Source: Tetrapyrgos nigripes (Eukaryota; Basidiomycota; Agaricomycetes; Agaricales; Campanellaceae). From it: a stretch of 64,000 nucleotides of DNA. The stretch is from assembly GCA_013368315.1 (NCBI GenBank), contig JAACJM010000025.1, positions 372,001 to 436,000 of the forward strand, written 5' to 3'. Shown here piece by piece: positions 1 through 11,400 of this stretch. The first letter of the stretch is position 1, and every line of letters starts with the position of its first letter. The position numbers were made by a program, and so were the translations under genes. The notes under the pieces are model-generated. The model ran no database searches. It had not been told where the DNA came from and saw nothing but the letters and a program-made list of their open reading frames with translations.

Positions 1-2199
1 TGAGCAACGTCGAATATGTCTTGACATCGCCGTCCGCCCACTGCTTCTGCTTATCCGTCCCAACCTCATTCTGCACGTCATTAAGGATCCCCAACAACTG
101 ATCCTGTATGAAATCCACAAACACCAGATCCACCAATGTTGAATTTGTAATCTCTTTCGACGTAGGTGTCCCAGCAATCGCAGTTGGGTCATCCGAGCTG
201 ATAAAGTCTGGAATCGAAAACGACTCGAGAGGAATATGGATAGTGTCGTCTCCGATACCGGGACAAGCATCCGAAGTGGCATATCCCAAAGTGAGGTTTT
301 CTGTCATTTCACGACGATTTTGGTGGAGAGTTGACATAGAGGAGAGCCATTCGAGGTAGTGTTTTCGGACATCTCCTCTTTTGTACAGTTCTTCTTCTCT
401 TCTCTCCAAGACCTCGTCAATCCCAGAGACAAGCCCTCGTCTCTTAATCCGTCTAGCCTCACCAGCCTCATCTAGTGCATCCCTAACACCCAAAGCAACA
501 CCCCACTCAACACCTTCTACAAAGTTAAACGCGTCCGCAAAGGGACTAGCCGTTAACTGGTCGTTTTTGGTAAACTCTCCAGAATAAATGTCAAACCTCA
601 ATGACCCCGAATTCGTCAGCATGAAAAAGGGATTGACGGATTGGTTTACTCCTTGGATGGTTACTGAGGAGTTCGAGGAGGAAGAGTTAAACGCAGATGG
701 GTCACGAGCGAGGGTAAGAGAGTAAGGTAGTACTCTTGCTCCCATCAAGGATAAGAGACTGTTCTCGTTGGGATATGATACTTGGGAGATGGTATAATCC
801 TCGGGGGCAGTTCCGAAAACTTGAGCGAGGTTGAAACGCTTGGCGAGGTTTTTCAAGCCTTTAGTGATACCCAGGCCTTCGGGGGTATCAAATGTGTGGT
901 TGGAGGTACCAGAGTGGAATTGGTACGTGACACGGTTTGTATCGAGATAACGACGGGAGAAGGTGACGGGGGAATGGGAAGGTGACTTTTTATCGCAGCT
1001 GGAAGAAAGGTTGGCAGACATCCAGCCTGTGTAGACATGAACGCGTCAATTGACTTTGTCGTAGATGAGGAAATTGTAGAAATACGCACCAACTGTCTCC
1101 ATATACCGTCCTGACGCCAAACTCATAGAGTTCTGATCCAACTGGACGCAATCTCTGGTATGCAGGTGTCCACCGAAAATCATAATGGGCGTTTCAGGGT
1201 GCACAGCGCGAACAGCGTTGAAGACAAGCGGCCAGTTGTCTTTCTGGACGGGCATATGGCCTGCGAGCAGGAAAAAGTCGGGTTCTTCTTCGATGGCGGA
1301 AAGGAACTTTTTGCATGGGAGATGAGATGCATATATCTGGATTTCTCTGATTCACTTACCCATTCCTCCTTCACCATATCTTCCACCTTCTGCACAGTGG
1401 TATTTACATCGTTGCCGGTGAAATCGAATAACACTCCTAATGCCGTGACTTTCCTACCCTTGCGAGTTGTAAATTTGGTAAACCTTTCGCCTACGGGAAC
1501 GTTGATCGTATTGTTGTGCGGATCAAAAGTGGTGATATTGACGTTGGACGAAAGGTAACGGCCCTTTAGAGCTGGTGCAAAGTTGTTGTACATGTCCAGG
1601 GTATTTTCGTAGACGTAGAGCTCATGATTGCCAATGGCCATGACATCGTAGGGAAGTCGTTTGAGGAATTGATTGGACTACAAATTTTGAACGTATCAGC
1701 ATGCGTAAGTAAAAAAGCACCGGAACCAATGGCGCATGTCACATTGACAGTCAGAATAAAGATGGACGTACATCATGCCCATCAATGCCACCAGAAGGGA
1801 AGCCATCTGAAAGCCCAGTTCCATCGTGCAAGTCACCAGAGTCAATCAAGAGGAGATCCACGTCCTTTTCGAGGGCAATCCGCTTCATGTGAGACACAAA
1901 AGATGCAAAGTCGCCCAAGTCACCGCTGCAAGTCAAGTTAGCATTCAGGATAAGACGCAATAACGCGCTGCATACGAATAGTTGGGCTCAGGGAAGGATG
2001 TCTTCTGATGCCCTAGCAGCCAGCCATGGGTATCCGTCGTTTGCAGGAAGTTCACGTCTCCCCATTCGAGAGGGCGCGTGGGACGAGTGAGCTGGGTTGA
2101 GGGAAAAGCGCGTCGGTGGTGCGAGTGGTCGTGACCACCGCATGCACTCGTCGTCGTCGTCAACGCCAACAATGAAAGGGTTGATAGAAAACTCCACAT
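1..2199 (-). CDS. Secreted 5'-nucleotidase-like metallophosphoesterase (3' end outside window)
   Basis: Calcineurin-type phosphoesterase fused to a 5'-nucleotidase C-terminal domain, resembling yeast Smn1/YHR202W; expected to release phosphate from nucleotides or related esters outside the cell or in the vacuole. Exons read as 2199-1976, 1925-1772, 1677-1360, 1306-1090 and 1026 to beyond base 1, with GT..AG introns of 50, 94, 53 and 63 nt; the phase is kept at every join. The start [19 protein letters not shown] is a clear signal peptide followed by a His-rich stretch. Metal-binding motifs occur in order: [23 protein letters not shown] and GGHLH. The nucleotidase C-domain shows [14 protein letters not shown]. 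No internal stop is seen over about 646 codons. The exact substrate is not visible. Confidence 0.88.
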
Positions 2200-3690
2200 C
2201 GTCTCATCTTGAAGAACCGGTATCTTTGGTTTTTATACCGCTCGGCGCTAAAAACGTCAAATTTAGGTTGGGCACGTGTGTCTGTCTTTACGGCATGCAT
2301 GTCGGCGAGCAGAACCTCCGCAACCGCATTGACAGGCCAGTAGCCGCCTTACGCTGGACCAGCCTGCTCCAATATTCATCGTGGCCAGTTCTAACCAGTA
2401 CTTCATCAGCTGACGGTACCAGTTATGCTAAAGCTGGAAAATGGACACAGCAAAGAGTATCACATCATATAGAAGTTGTTGCAAGAGCTTTGGTCTGTAC
2501 CTACCCATCTGATTTTCGTCAGGACAGGTACCAAACAGGTACGGGACATGGACAGCAAGTACAAAAATTTCATGAGCTCGGTCCTTGGCCTGCCGATGGC
2601 TGTTACTGTCGCTGTTGCGCTTTGGGGACGGTCCTCTTTTGTCAGCCGTGAAGCGTTTCCTCCTCCATTTCTTCGCTACAAGTAAGAAATGTGCTCCATC
2701 GTTTGCAAAGGGTCATTACTGTGTCATCAGTCACTATGGCCACCTCAAGCTTATTTTGAGGTGGAATTGACGCTGACGCTGTCAAGTCTCCGTTGTTCTG
2801 GCAAGTTTCAACAGCGATCAGGCCTTCATCAATACTTCAAGCTGCCAAATACCCTTTGCGAACTGGTCATTCAAGATGCAATCATTGAGCTTTTTTCAAA
2901 AATGATATGATTATCAGTCAGGCTGTCTTCTCCAATCTGCGAGTAGCTAACTATATAGGGATATCTTTCCCTCACGAACAGACCGGAATTATTCCGGGCA
3001 CACGACCTTAAAGAAATCGCAGTGTCGAAGATTCCACAGTATGGTCTCGCACCTAGCAAGTCTGAGGACCTTCGGTCTGACAGCTCAATTGGTCAGGTAC
3101 GGTAGGGTATGCTCAACTCGTGTTTCTTGCATTCTCATTCTCACTTCGTCTTATTCAGCCGTCATGTAGTATGCAGTCATTCTGCTAGTCTCTTCCCGTT
3201 CACAAAGGAGTGATTGACGAGTTTTCCGGCTCAGGAAAACAAATCTTGAGGTATCAAAGTTGGGCCAGACGCTACCCCTGGACCCGATGCTTGCCTCGTA
3301 GTTTGGAGGAAATCTGAAGAGACAGAAGGTATAGGAATGCTATAAGTAGCCTTGACGCTGCCGAAACTTGTCACCGAGACAATCCGATGTGTACCTATGT
3401 AGACCTGTAACTTTCTATACCGGTACCGTTAGTGCCTGTGGTAAACCGTGTACTTCGAATGTAGCTCCCTTTATCGCATTGAAATCATGTATCCATACTT
3501 GACGCACGGAACGAGAACCATGATTGAGAATCACCAATCGGTATAGAAGAAGGAAAACCTTTTTCGTATCCTATATTAAGTGCCTTCTTTCGCTGTTGGT
3601 GGTGATCTTGGGCTGACAGCGGGCTGCGGAAACACGGGTGTACTTTCAAGTTGCTCAGAGCTCTGGTCTTCTCTGTCAGGTCCTGGGAGT
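2200..3690. other. Intergenic, no supported gene
   Basis: Upstream region of the nucleotidase gene. The longest open stretch (2097-2651, +) overlaps that gene's first exon, has no recognisable domain and no plausible splice structure. I see no RNA gene or repeat. Confidence 0.5.
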
Positions 3691-4052
3691 TTACGGCGGA
3701 CCTGCACCCGTAAAAATCCGATCGCTTATCCTCTCAACCAAGGTCCAAAGCGAACTCGACGTCGACGCAGACACGATGCGTTTTTCTAGGTCTCTTACCA
3801 TCTGAGTCGCCAACCATCCAGCCGAGTTCGGAAGAGTGAGTCTCTGCCCGCTAGTATTGTATGTGTCGTAGATGTTGATGACTGGATATTTTGGTTGAAC
3901 AGATGCGTTGCGTAACCCCGATGATATCAAGCTGTTGAACTCGTCAACCCACTGGATCATTCAAGGTCTAAGTATGGCTTATTTGGTGCTTACTTGGTTC
4001 ATTCAGGTGCGTTTTGATTACTCGATTACTCTGAAAACTTGCTCATTTCCCT
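3691..4052 (-). pseudogene. Unrecognised coding remnant, C-terminal exons
   Basis: An 89-residue open frame at 3960-3691 ends at a TAA. It has coding-like composition (YPVINIYDTYNTSGQR, then an amphipathic stretch WLATQMVRDLEKRI). A candidate upstream exon at about 4052-4017 (reading SNRVIKTHLNEP) is bounded by a TTTTCAG acceptor and a GTAAGC donor, and joins in frame to WVDEFNSL through a 44-nt intron. Further upstream the frame is lost shortly before the copia LTR. This looks like the last exons of a decayed gene whose 5' part was displaced. I do not recognise the family, and it could be chance. Confidence 0.3.
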
Positions 4053-4346
4053 CCGCTTTTTTGTTCAGTTGATGGTCCTTTCAGCAAGTTTTAGGCATTC
4101 CAGATTGACTACTACCCAGCGACAATCGTGTCCGTCTTGAAGATGGCGATCTCACCCGCCTCTGTGATGCTACCAATCCCTTGGAACGGCCACCTCTTTG
4201 CCCGCAAATATGGTTACACTGATGCGCACATTATATTGAGGTACTTCGTCGTATACAAGTCGGCATTTCAATGGCTTGTGATGCTTTGCGTCACTCCTGT
4301 TGCCCGTCCTTTTCTCAAGACACTTCAGACCTCTGCAGTAAATATA

Positions 4347-4630
4347 TGTTGAATTGGCGAATTAGTAAGCAGCCATCAACATTAGATTAGATGTAGATTA
4401 GATAGTAATCTAGTTAGTTACACTTACTGTACATCAGAAGTTCTTAGATAAGTAGTCACATGTACTATCTAGAACAGTATAAAAGGGCTCGTAGATTGCC
4501 CTACAAGAATAAGGATTTCCCTTACTACTCATCGCTCTTAACCTCTAACAAACTGCTCTAACAAGCACTTTTACATCCCCAGGTAAGTATGCAGTTGCCA
4601 CTATGTATATAGAACATAGCCTGCTCAACA
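4347..4630 (+). repeat. 5' LTR of the copia element
   Basis: 284 bp, beginning TGTTGAATTGG and ending GCTCAACA. It holds a TATA box (TATAAAAGGG, 4478-4487) that should drive the element's transcript. It matches the 3' LTR at all but about five positions. Confidence 0.95.
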
Positions 4631-4642
4631 GGTTATGCGCCC
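4631..4642 (+). other. Copia primer binding site, half-tRNA type
   Basis: GGTTATGCGCCC directly follows the 5' LTR. Its complement GGGCGCATAACC reads like the anticodon arm of a methionine tRNA (CAT followed by AACC). Drosophila copia is primed by an internal half of initiator tRNA-Met with a very similar site, so the same priming mode is inferred. Confidence 0.6.
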
Positions 4643-4956
4643 CGCAAGCCCTGGACATCGCGCCATCACTGGCAGCCGTCCTAGACTGCGCAATACCTGG
4701 TAGCGCCCCTGCGGCTGCTTGAATGTCGCCCTTTATGGCAGACGTTCTCTACATGCGCCTTCATGGCTGCTGTATGTGCTCAGTAGCGCCTTCATGGCTG
4801 CAAGCTGTTATAATGCACACCAGGGATAATCACTGTCATAAGCGTGCTAGCTGCAGCTTTCATTTATTTTTATGGTGTGTCCTTAACGCCGCCACTTATA
4901 TTGCATATAGGATGTTATGCTGACAGTTGATTTCATCCCCAGATTGCATTTTGAAA

Positions 4957-5835
4957 ATGTCTTCCAGATCAAGCTTCATGTCCACCATTCCAGAACTCAC
5001 TGGACCAAACTATACCCTTTGGGCCAGCAAATCCAAGTCTTGGCTTCAATCTCAGGGCATTGCCTATGTCCTCAAAACTCATCCAGGCCATATCAAGATC
5101 GTCAGCACTACACCTCCAGTTGCTCCATCTGCCCCTGCTGGTACTACAGCTGGTGCTGCTGCATCCAATGCTGTTAGCGAGGCTGGTAGTGAAGCTCAGG
5201 TTCCTCCTCCTAATACACGCTTCATTGCCGCCGATGATGGCAGCACTGCTGACTGGGACAGGGACAATGACAAGGCCATGGGAGTTATCAAACTCCATGT
5301 CACACAAGCCATTGGTGCCAAACTTGAAGACATCGAAATGGCTAAAGAGATGTGGAACACCCTTAAAACCCTCTATGGTAAGCCTGGAGCAGCTGAAATC
5401 TTTCAGAACTTCAAACAGGCTATGAACGTTGAAATCTCCTGCAACGCTCATCCTGGTGCTGCCATCGATCTCATCAAAATGTACCTCACTTGCATCAATA
5501 ATGCCGGTGAGAAAACTCAGATCCCCATGTACATTCAGTACATGATCATTATCAATAAACTCCTTGCGGACATCTACCCTTATGTCATTTCTCGGGAAAC
5601 TGAAGATGATGTCGACACTTTTGAAACAGGCTCCCTTGACGCTCTACATACTTCTGTCGTCAATGCCTGGGAAACTTGTGGTGGAAAGAAATCTCAATCT
5701 GCTAACACCACCAAAATTACAGCCATTAAATGTAAAGGCAGACCTCCTGTCTTTGAGGAACAGCAGCAGCAGTGCTTGGAGAGGCAAAGGCTGAGGACGT
5801 GGCAACTGGCGAGGCCACAGAAAACGCGCCGGTGA
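4957..5835 (+). pseudogene. gag: Copia gag
   Basis: Structural protein of the element. The chosen start is ATG at 4957 (MSSRSSFMSTIPELTGPNYT), where the UBN2/gag-polypeptide domain of copia elements begins; the frame is also open to 4927. The signature LTGPNYTLWASKSKSWL and the downstream MWNTLKTLYG core are typical. The frame ends at TGA 5833-5835. The next frame carries an Arg/Gly-rich tail (GRGNWRGHRKR) from about 5790 and then the linker region, so either an indel or a +1 frameshift lies near 5770. No CCHC zinc knuckle is visible. Confidence 0.8.
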
Positions 5836-5866
5836 ACAAACATGCCAGAAGCAACAAGCCCAGAGT

Positions 5867-6896
5867 ATGGGTCCTATTAAGTTAGGACACTCTCACGTCA
5901 TACATGCAGTGAAGTTCTTCAAGGATACTCCGACCATCGTGGTCATGGAGCCCTCTACCAAAGATGTGTGTAAACCCTTCTTTAGTGAGTCAGTAAAGCC
6001 TTTTGACAGATTTTTCTCATCTGTCCAGAATGCCTTTAAAACCGCTCATGGAAATGGGATTAAGCCAACTGGTGAGCTCCTCAAAGACCTTGAACTAGAA
6101 AACATGTCTCATTCTGAAGCCTCTACCTCTACCTCTATCTCTCATCCCTCCATCATCACTGACGGTCATTCTTTCATGGAACAATACTATTGGCAAAACC
6201 TTGTTGCCCCATACCCTGATGGTTTCCATCAATCCAACACCAACGCTGCCCATGACCAACCTGCTTCTGACAGTTGGGGTGCCACCAACTGGGGTACTCC
6301 ACAGCAAGAGGAGGTGTGGAACAACTTCGGGTGGATGCAGGACAAGTGCGTAGGAACAGATGATGATGATGAAATGGCTGAGAAGGACGACAGGCTGTCA
6401 GACAGCCTCATTTCCAATGTGGGGAGCATGGACTTGGAGGAGTTCCAATGAGAAAAGGAGGAGTCCACCAAATGCCTCAGAATGTGGGAGGCCAGTCTCG
6501 TTGACATGGGGGATTCCAACAAGGAGAACGTCAACCCCAACCACAAAACACTCGAGGAGCATCTTCAGGTGGTCACCGACGAGATGACCCACAGATGGTA
6601 CACAGGGGAGTTCAACAGGGAGTACAATGTGGGCCTCGAGGAGTGCAATGGGGACCTTGATCAAATGAGCACCTTCAATTCATCAGGGTGGAGCCAGGCG
6701 TGGTCAGTAACTCCGTTATTTGAGGAAATCTTCACATCCCACAGTACTTCCAACTCGGATGTCGACGAGGATGCCGACTCAATGCTGGGCCTCGAAACTC
6801 CGTCCAGTTCTCTGGACGTGGACGTTATATCCCTTGGGTCTGACTCCAAGGAGGAGATTATTTCTGAGGGTTGGAATGATGGCGGGTACTACAGGT
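5867..6896 (+). pseudogene. Acidic linker between copia gag and protease
   Basis: An open frame of about 340 codons continues from the gag tail to the gypsy insertion point. It is broken only by TGA at 6449-6451 (CAA TGA GAA), which would be CGA before a C-to-T change. The product is rich in Asp, Glu, Ser, Trp and Asn (SWGATNWGTPQQEEVWNNFG, a DDDDE run) with no recognised domain. It continues in frame after the gypsy element at 14938 into the protease. Most copia elements have little between gag and protease, so this linker is unusually long. Confidence 0.6.
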
Positions 6897-7410
6897 TGTC
6901 AAGGTTGTCGATACACTCAATAACCACCCAAGTCACACAATACGAGAAAGCCGGTTACAAGAGAATAGATTGATCAAAAGAGATAGAGAGTTAGAGAGAA
7001 AGAGAAAGTAAGCTGACTAGGCTCTACACTGCGTAGTAAGAGTACGGAGCGGAGACGAAGTGAACGAACTAAGGAATAGGTTACAAAGATCACAGGTATA
7101 TAAGTAAAATATGAACAGATGGGAAATAGTAGGTAATAATAGATGGTATCATGTGGAAACGTCAAGGGCGAGAGAATAATGAGTTAGATATGGATAGATG
7201 AAGGTACTGGATCATAAGGAATGATTGATGGTGAGAATACCTGTGGAGATAGGAAGCGGAGGAAATAAGAGTGTGAGTCATAGATCTATGGAGTTGGTAA
7301 CTATAGACGATGATGAGAAATGGTTGATGTTTATGGGGTTAAAGTGGGAAGTAGGTAGTAAAGGGAAAAGAATAGAAAGGAAATGAATAGGTGGGGAGCG
7401 ATTCGTGACA
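6897..7410 (-). repeat. 3' LTR of the chromovirus
   Basis: 514 bp; on the minus strand it begins TGTCACGAATCGC and ends CAACCTTGACA. It is about 98% identical to 14419-14932 by eye. Confidence 0.95.
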
Positions 7411-7424
7411 TTACCCCCTCTTTA
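7411..7424 (-). other. Polypurine tract of the chromovirus
   Basis: On the minus strand TAAAGAGGGGGTAA abuts the 3' LTR, as expected for the plus-strand primer of a Ty3/gypsy element. Element 2 has the near-identical AAAGAGGGGATAA at the same place. Confidence 0.75.
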
Positions 7425-7562
7425 GGACGAGCTTTCACCGGAGCTCGGCAAGCTAGTTTTCCAGTGCTCTGCCCATTGTTTGCGAAGTCGTCTGTCTACA
7501 TCCCCTTGACTCAGCCAGTACTTTGTTAAGTTGTCCCACCCCGTCGTGTTGTTTGTAATACT

Positions 7563-7955
7563 CTACCTAGGGTCGTTCCAGTCTGTTAAGTCCCCCCATC
7601 CTGTCGTGTCGGTCGCTGTTCCCCAGCCTGCTCCATTCCATCCATCGTCATTATCATGTTGTAGGGTGATGTGTGCGCCCCATACACTGCCGTCTCCCCA
7701 TCCCAGGTTCCCTCTGTGTTCTGCTCGTAGGGATGTCCACTGAACTACACATCTAGCTTGATGTCCTCTGCCCAATCTACATCGTCCTGGTCCATCCTCT
7801 CCTCCCCACGTGCAGCGTTGACATCCGTTGTGAGGTCCTTGGTGCTGTTTTGAGAGCCGACATTGACGTCCTGAGCGTTTTCTGTAGGTGCAACGTCCCC
7901 TGTTGGTTGGGTGTGCGGTATGAGCGATAGTGTCGGTGGAGGAAGTGGTAGACAT
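7563..7955 (-). CDS. Accessory ORF with two Cys/His repeat units, downstream of pol
   Basis: A 130-residue protein starting at ATG 7955, only two bases after the stop of the preceding ORF (TAG CA ATG). Residues about 22-70 hold two similar units, CTYRKRSGRQCRLSKQHQ and CTWGGEDGPGRCRLGRGHQ, giving a C-x(7-9)-C-x5-H pattern that could bind zinc. The C-terminal third is Trp/Gly/Asp-rich (WNGAGWGT, TGWGDLTDW). It lies between the chromodomain and the 3' LTR, where most chromoviruses have no gene. It has no stops, although pol and the other elements do. Function unknown; nucleic-acid or protein binding is a guess. Confidence 0.5.
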   Translation of the reverse strand: MSTTSSTDTIAHTAHPTNRGRCTYRKRSGRQCRLSKQHQGPHNGCQRCTWGGEDGPGRCRLGRGHQARCVVQWTSLRAEHRGNLGWGDGSVWGAHITLQHDNDDGWNGAGWGTATDTTGWGDLTDWNDPR

Positions 7956-7957
7956 TG

Positions 7958-8413
7958 CTATGACGAGAGTGTGGGTGATTGTTGTTGGACTGGTAGCGGT
8001 GGATGGTGTTCTGTAGTTCTCCGTTGTGGAAAGGGATCTTTTATAGTTGTTGGTTTGTATGGTGTAAATGTTAAATGAACGGTCAGGTTATCGTTGGAGA
8101 CGGGTTTGACAGTAGACGCCGTTAACGAGGGAATGCGATCGATGAATGATGACAAAAGTCTGAGTTCGATTGCCGAGTGGGGTGTGAAGGAGGGCATAGA
8201 ATACCAGCGGTTTGTAACAGTGTTTCTCCTCGGAGTTGTGCTTTCGCTTGAAGCACACGGGTACTTCACCATATGTCTTCCATGGCAATTCCTAGTGAGC
8301 GCACCGTTGTTCCGGGGCGTATCAGGTTCTTGGGTCAATACGCATTTGGATGCTGTTGATGGAAGGTTTCGATCATCTCCTTCACCTTCGTCAATCCTGG
8401 CGCCGGTTCCCAT
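7958..8413 (-). CDS. Second accessory ORF overlapping the end of pol
   Basis: 151 codons from ATG 8413, in a different frame from pol, overlapping the last 26 pol codons and ending two bases before the next ORF. Rich in Ser, Thr, Pro and Arg, with no recognised domain. The tight overlap and the near-contact with the following ATG are the only signs that it may be translated. It could be chance. Confidence 0.3.
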   Translation of the reverse strand: MGTGARIDEGEGDDRNLPSTASKCVLTQEPDTPRNNGALTRNCHGRHMVKYPCASSESTTPRRNTVTNRWYSMPSFTPHSAIELRLLSSFIDRIPSLTASTVKPVSNDNLTVHLTFTPYKPTTIKDPFPQRRTTEHHPPLPVQQQSPTLSS

Positions 8414-11400
8414 GAATTCTCTGAGTCAGCATAGTCCAACCATTTGACAAGGTATTGTACTCCCCGGCGGTTTCTCGTTGGTTTTGAATCTAGAATCGCT
8501 TCCACATCGTATTCGTTGTCTTTGGGAAGTAACTCAGCCGGTCCTCCCGGATAGTTCACTCTGTGGGCTTCGGTTTCTTTGTACGGCGATAGGAGTGAAG
8601 TGTGGAACACTGGATGAATGCGCCAGCTATTCGGTAATTTGAGTCGGTAATTGACTTCACTGATAACGTCAGTGATTTTGAACGGTCCGTGACGACAATT
8701 TGCCAACTTAGCTTTCGGCCTCGTTGTCTTCAAATTCTTTCCGTCTAGCAATACTTTGTCCCCAACTTTAAACTTCATCCCTTCATTTGTGTAGTCCTTG
8801 TTTTGTTCTTTCATCAGTTCTGCCGCTGTCGCCAGACTTGCTTTTAGTTCCTCTCGAAGAGTATCTAAGTTCTGGAGGCGTTCTTCGACCTTTGGTACGT
8901 GTGAAGTCGGATTGACGGAAGGGAAGAGTCGGGGTAGATATCCATGGAGTAGTTCGAACAGCGATTTCCCGGTGGCTGAATGAATTCGGGTATTGTGACA
9001 GAATTCAGCGTAAGGTAGGTATTTAACCCAATCGTCCTGGCGATAGTTACAGAAGGTTCGAAGGTATTGTTCGAGTTCTTGATTGAACCTTTCTGTCTCG
9101 CCATCTGTTTGCAGATGATAAGCTGTACTGAGTGCTGAAGTGATACCTAACTTAGCGTATATCCCTTTCATTACTTGGCTTGCGAATTGAGGTCCACGGT
9201 CAGATATCATTTTGTCCCACAAGCTGTATCGTTGCCAAGTGTTGCTGAACAATAGGTCAATTGTTCCATCGCTATCGATATCTTTTCTGCATGGAGAAAT
9301 GACAACTGTTTTTGTTGAACGGTCGACTGTGACGTGAATTGCATTGAAGCCGTCACATTCTGGCAGATCTGTGATGAAGTCGGTTGTAATGGTGCCAAAG
9401 GGTCGTTCCGGTATTTCGTTCGGAATTAACGGTACATGCGCCAGGTGGTTATTTGCCTTGGTTAACTGACAGGTAGCGCATCCTTCAACATAGTTACGAA
9501 CGAATACTGACATACCAGGCCACCAAAATTCTCTACTGACGAGTTCATATGTTTTGAATCGTCCCGGGTGTCCTGCAGTAAGGCTGTCGTGATGCATTTT
9601 AACAATGTCCCGTCTGAGTTGTTGGTCGTTTGGGATGTAGATCTTCCCTCTGAACAAGACGATTCCATCTTCGTAGTTCCATTCCTGTAGATTTTTTGCC
9701 AACGCGCGTGGTCCGTTGTTAAAGATGGTTTGTAACGCACTTACGACTTCAGCATCCTTTTTCGGACATTCCTTAATCCGCCTTTTCAATTCTGTATCTC
9801 CTATTGCGGTTACCGTTCCTGGCCGTGTCGCTCGAATTCTGAAGAACCTGGGGTCAAGCAAGACCCTGTCTTTGTTGTCGTTTTCGACCCCCTCTTTATG
9901 GTCTGATCTCCGAGAGAGTGGGTCACTTCGGTTCAAGTTCCCAGGTTTGTGGGTGAGCGTAAAATCGAATCTGGTCAGAAACAAGGCCATTCTTGCTTGT
10001 CGGTGGCTAAGTTTCTGAGCAGTGGTGAAGTATCTAAGGTTGTCGTGATCAGTTAAGATTTCGATGGTATGTGGTCCACCCTCCAGGTAGTGTTGCCAGG
10101 CCTCAAGTCTGCGTATGATCGCTAGCAATTCTTTATCGTGAATGTTGTAATTCCGTTCGGTTTCGGATAAAGCTTTTGACAGGTAGGCTACCGGATGCCA
10201 TTTGTCATCCGGTCCTTGTTGTTGCAGGATACCTCCTGTAGCGTAGTCTGACGCATCAACTTCTACTCGATACGGTTTAGAATGATCAGGCATGAGGAGG
10301 ACTGGTGAAGTCGTAAACGTATCTTTGAGTGCTTGGAAAGCCGTTTGAGCTTCCTTAGACCATTCCCATGGGTGCTCCTTCTTCGTGAGATCGAACAGTG
10401 GTCGTGCGATTTTTGAGAAATCTCATATGAAACGACGGTAGAAGTTTCCAAAGCCAAGGAATGATTGTACGTCTTTGACGTTGCGTGGGATTGGCCATTT
10501 GGTCACGCCCTCGACCTTGACTGGGTCCATCGCCAATGTGTTGTGTGAAACGATAAGGCCGAGGAACTCTACTGAATCGGTTTCGAAAGTACATTTTTCC
10601 GGTTTAGCATATAAATCGTTATCATGGAGTCGTGCCAATACTTGTTTTACCATGTATCGGTGTTCTTCTAGTGATTCCGTGAATATGAGAATATCGTCCA
10701 TATAAATTACGACTTTTCTGGAGTTGATCAGGTCCTTGAATAGAGTGTTCATCATCGCTTGGAATGTAGCTGGAGAGTTCATAAGACCGAAAAACATCAC
10801 CGTTGGTTCAAAGAGGCCGCGGTTGGTTTTAAACACTGCTTTCCATTCATCTCCCTTCTTGATACATACGTTGTTATATCCCCATCTAAGGTTGATTTTG
10901 GAGAACATCCGCGCCCCCTTTAGTTTGTCTACGAGTTCTGATATCAGCGGTAGCGGATATTCGTTTTTGACGGTCCCTCTGTTCAAGGCACGATAATCCT
11001 GTACTGGTCGTAGTTTTCTGTCTTTCTTTTTTACAAAGAAGAAAGGACTTGCCATGGGAGACTTCGACGGTCTTATATATCCCTTCTCTAAGTTTTCTTT
11101 GATGAATTCGTCGAGTTCTTTCTGTTCATTTGGGGATAAAGGGTACATTTTGCAGGGGCGTGGTTCAAAGTCCGGTTTTAGTTCGATAGCATGATCCCAT
11201 TTGCCACGTTTCGGTAATCGTTCTGAGGTTTGTTTATCAAAGACTCGTAGAAACTGATGATATTGCGAAGGAATCTTATCTTTAAGAGGTATATCGATCT
11301 GAGCGTTTTGGGCTGCCTCTGCAAGTTCTTGTGCCTTTGTGAACCCCGCACGGATGTTCAGGTTTGGTGTTCCTGATGCTTCCTCGTCTACTCCTTCTTC

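Noticed and set aside
2097..2651. 184-codon plus-strand frame
   Set aside because: Antisense to the first nucleotidase exon at its start and without domain or conserved pattern.
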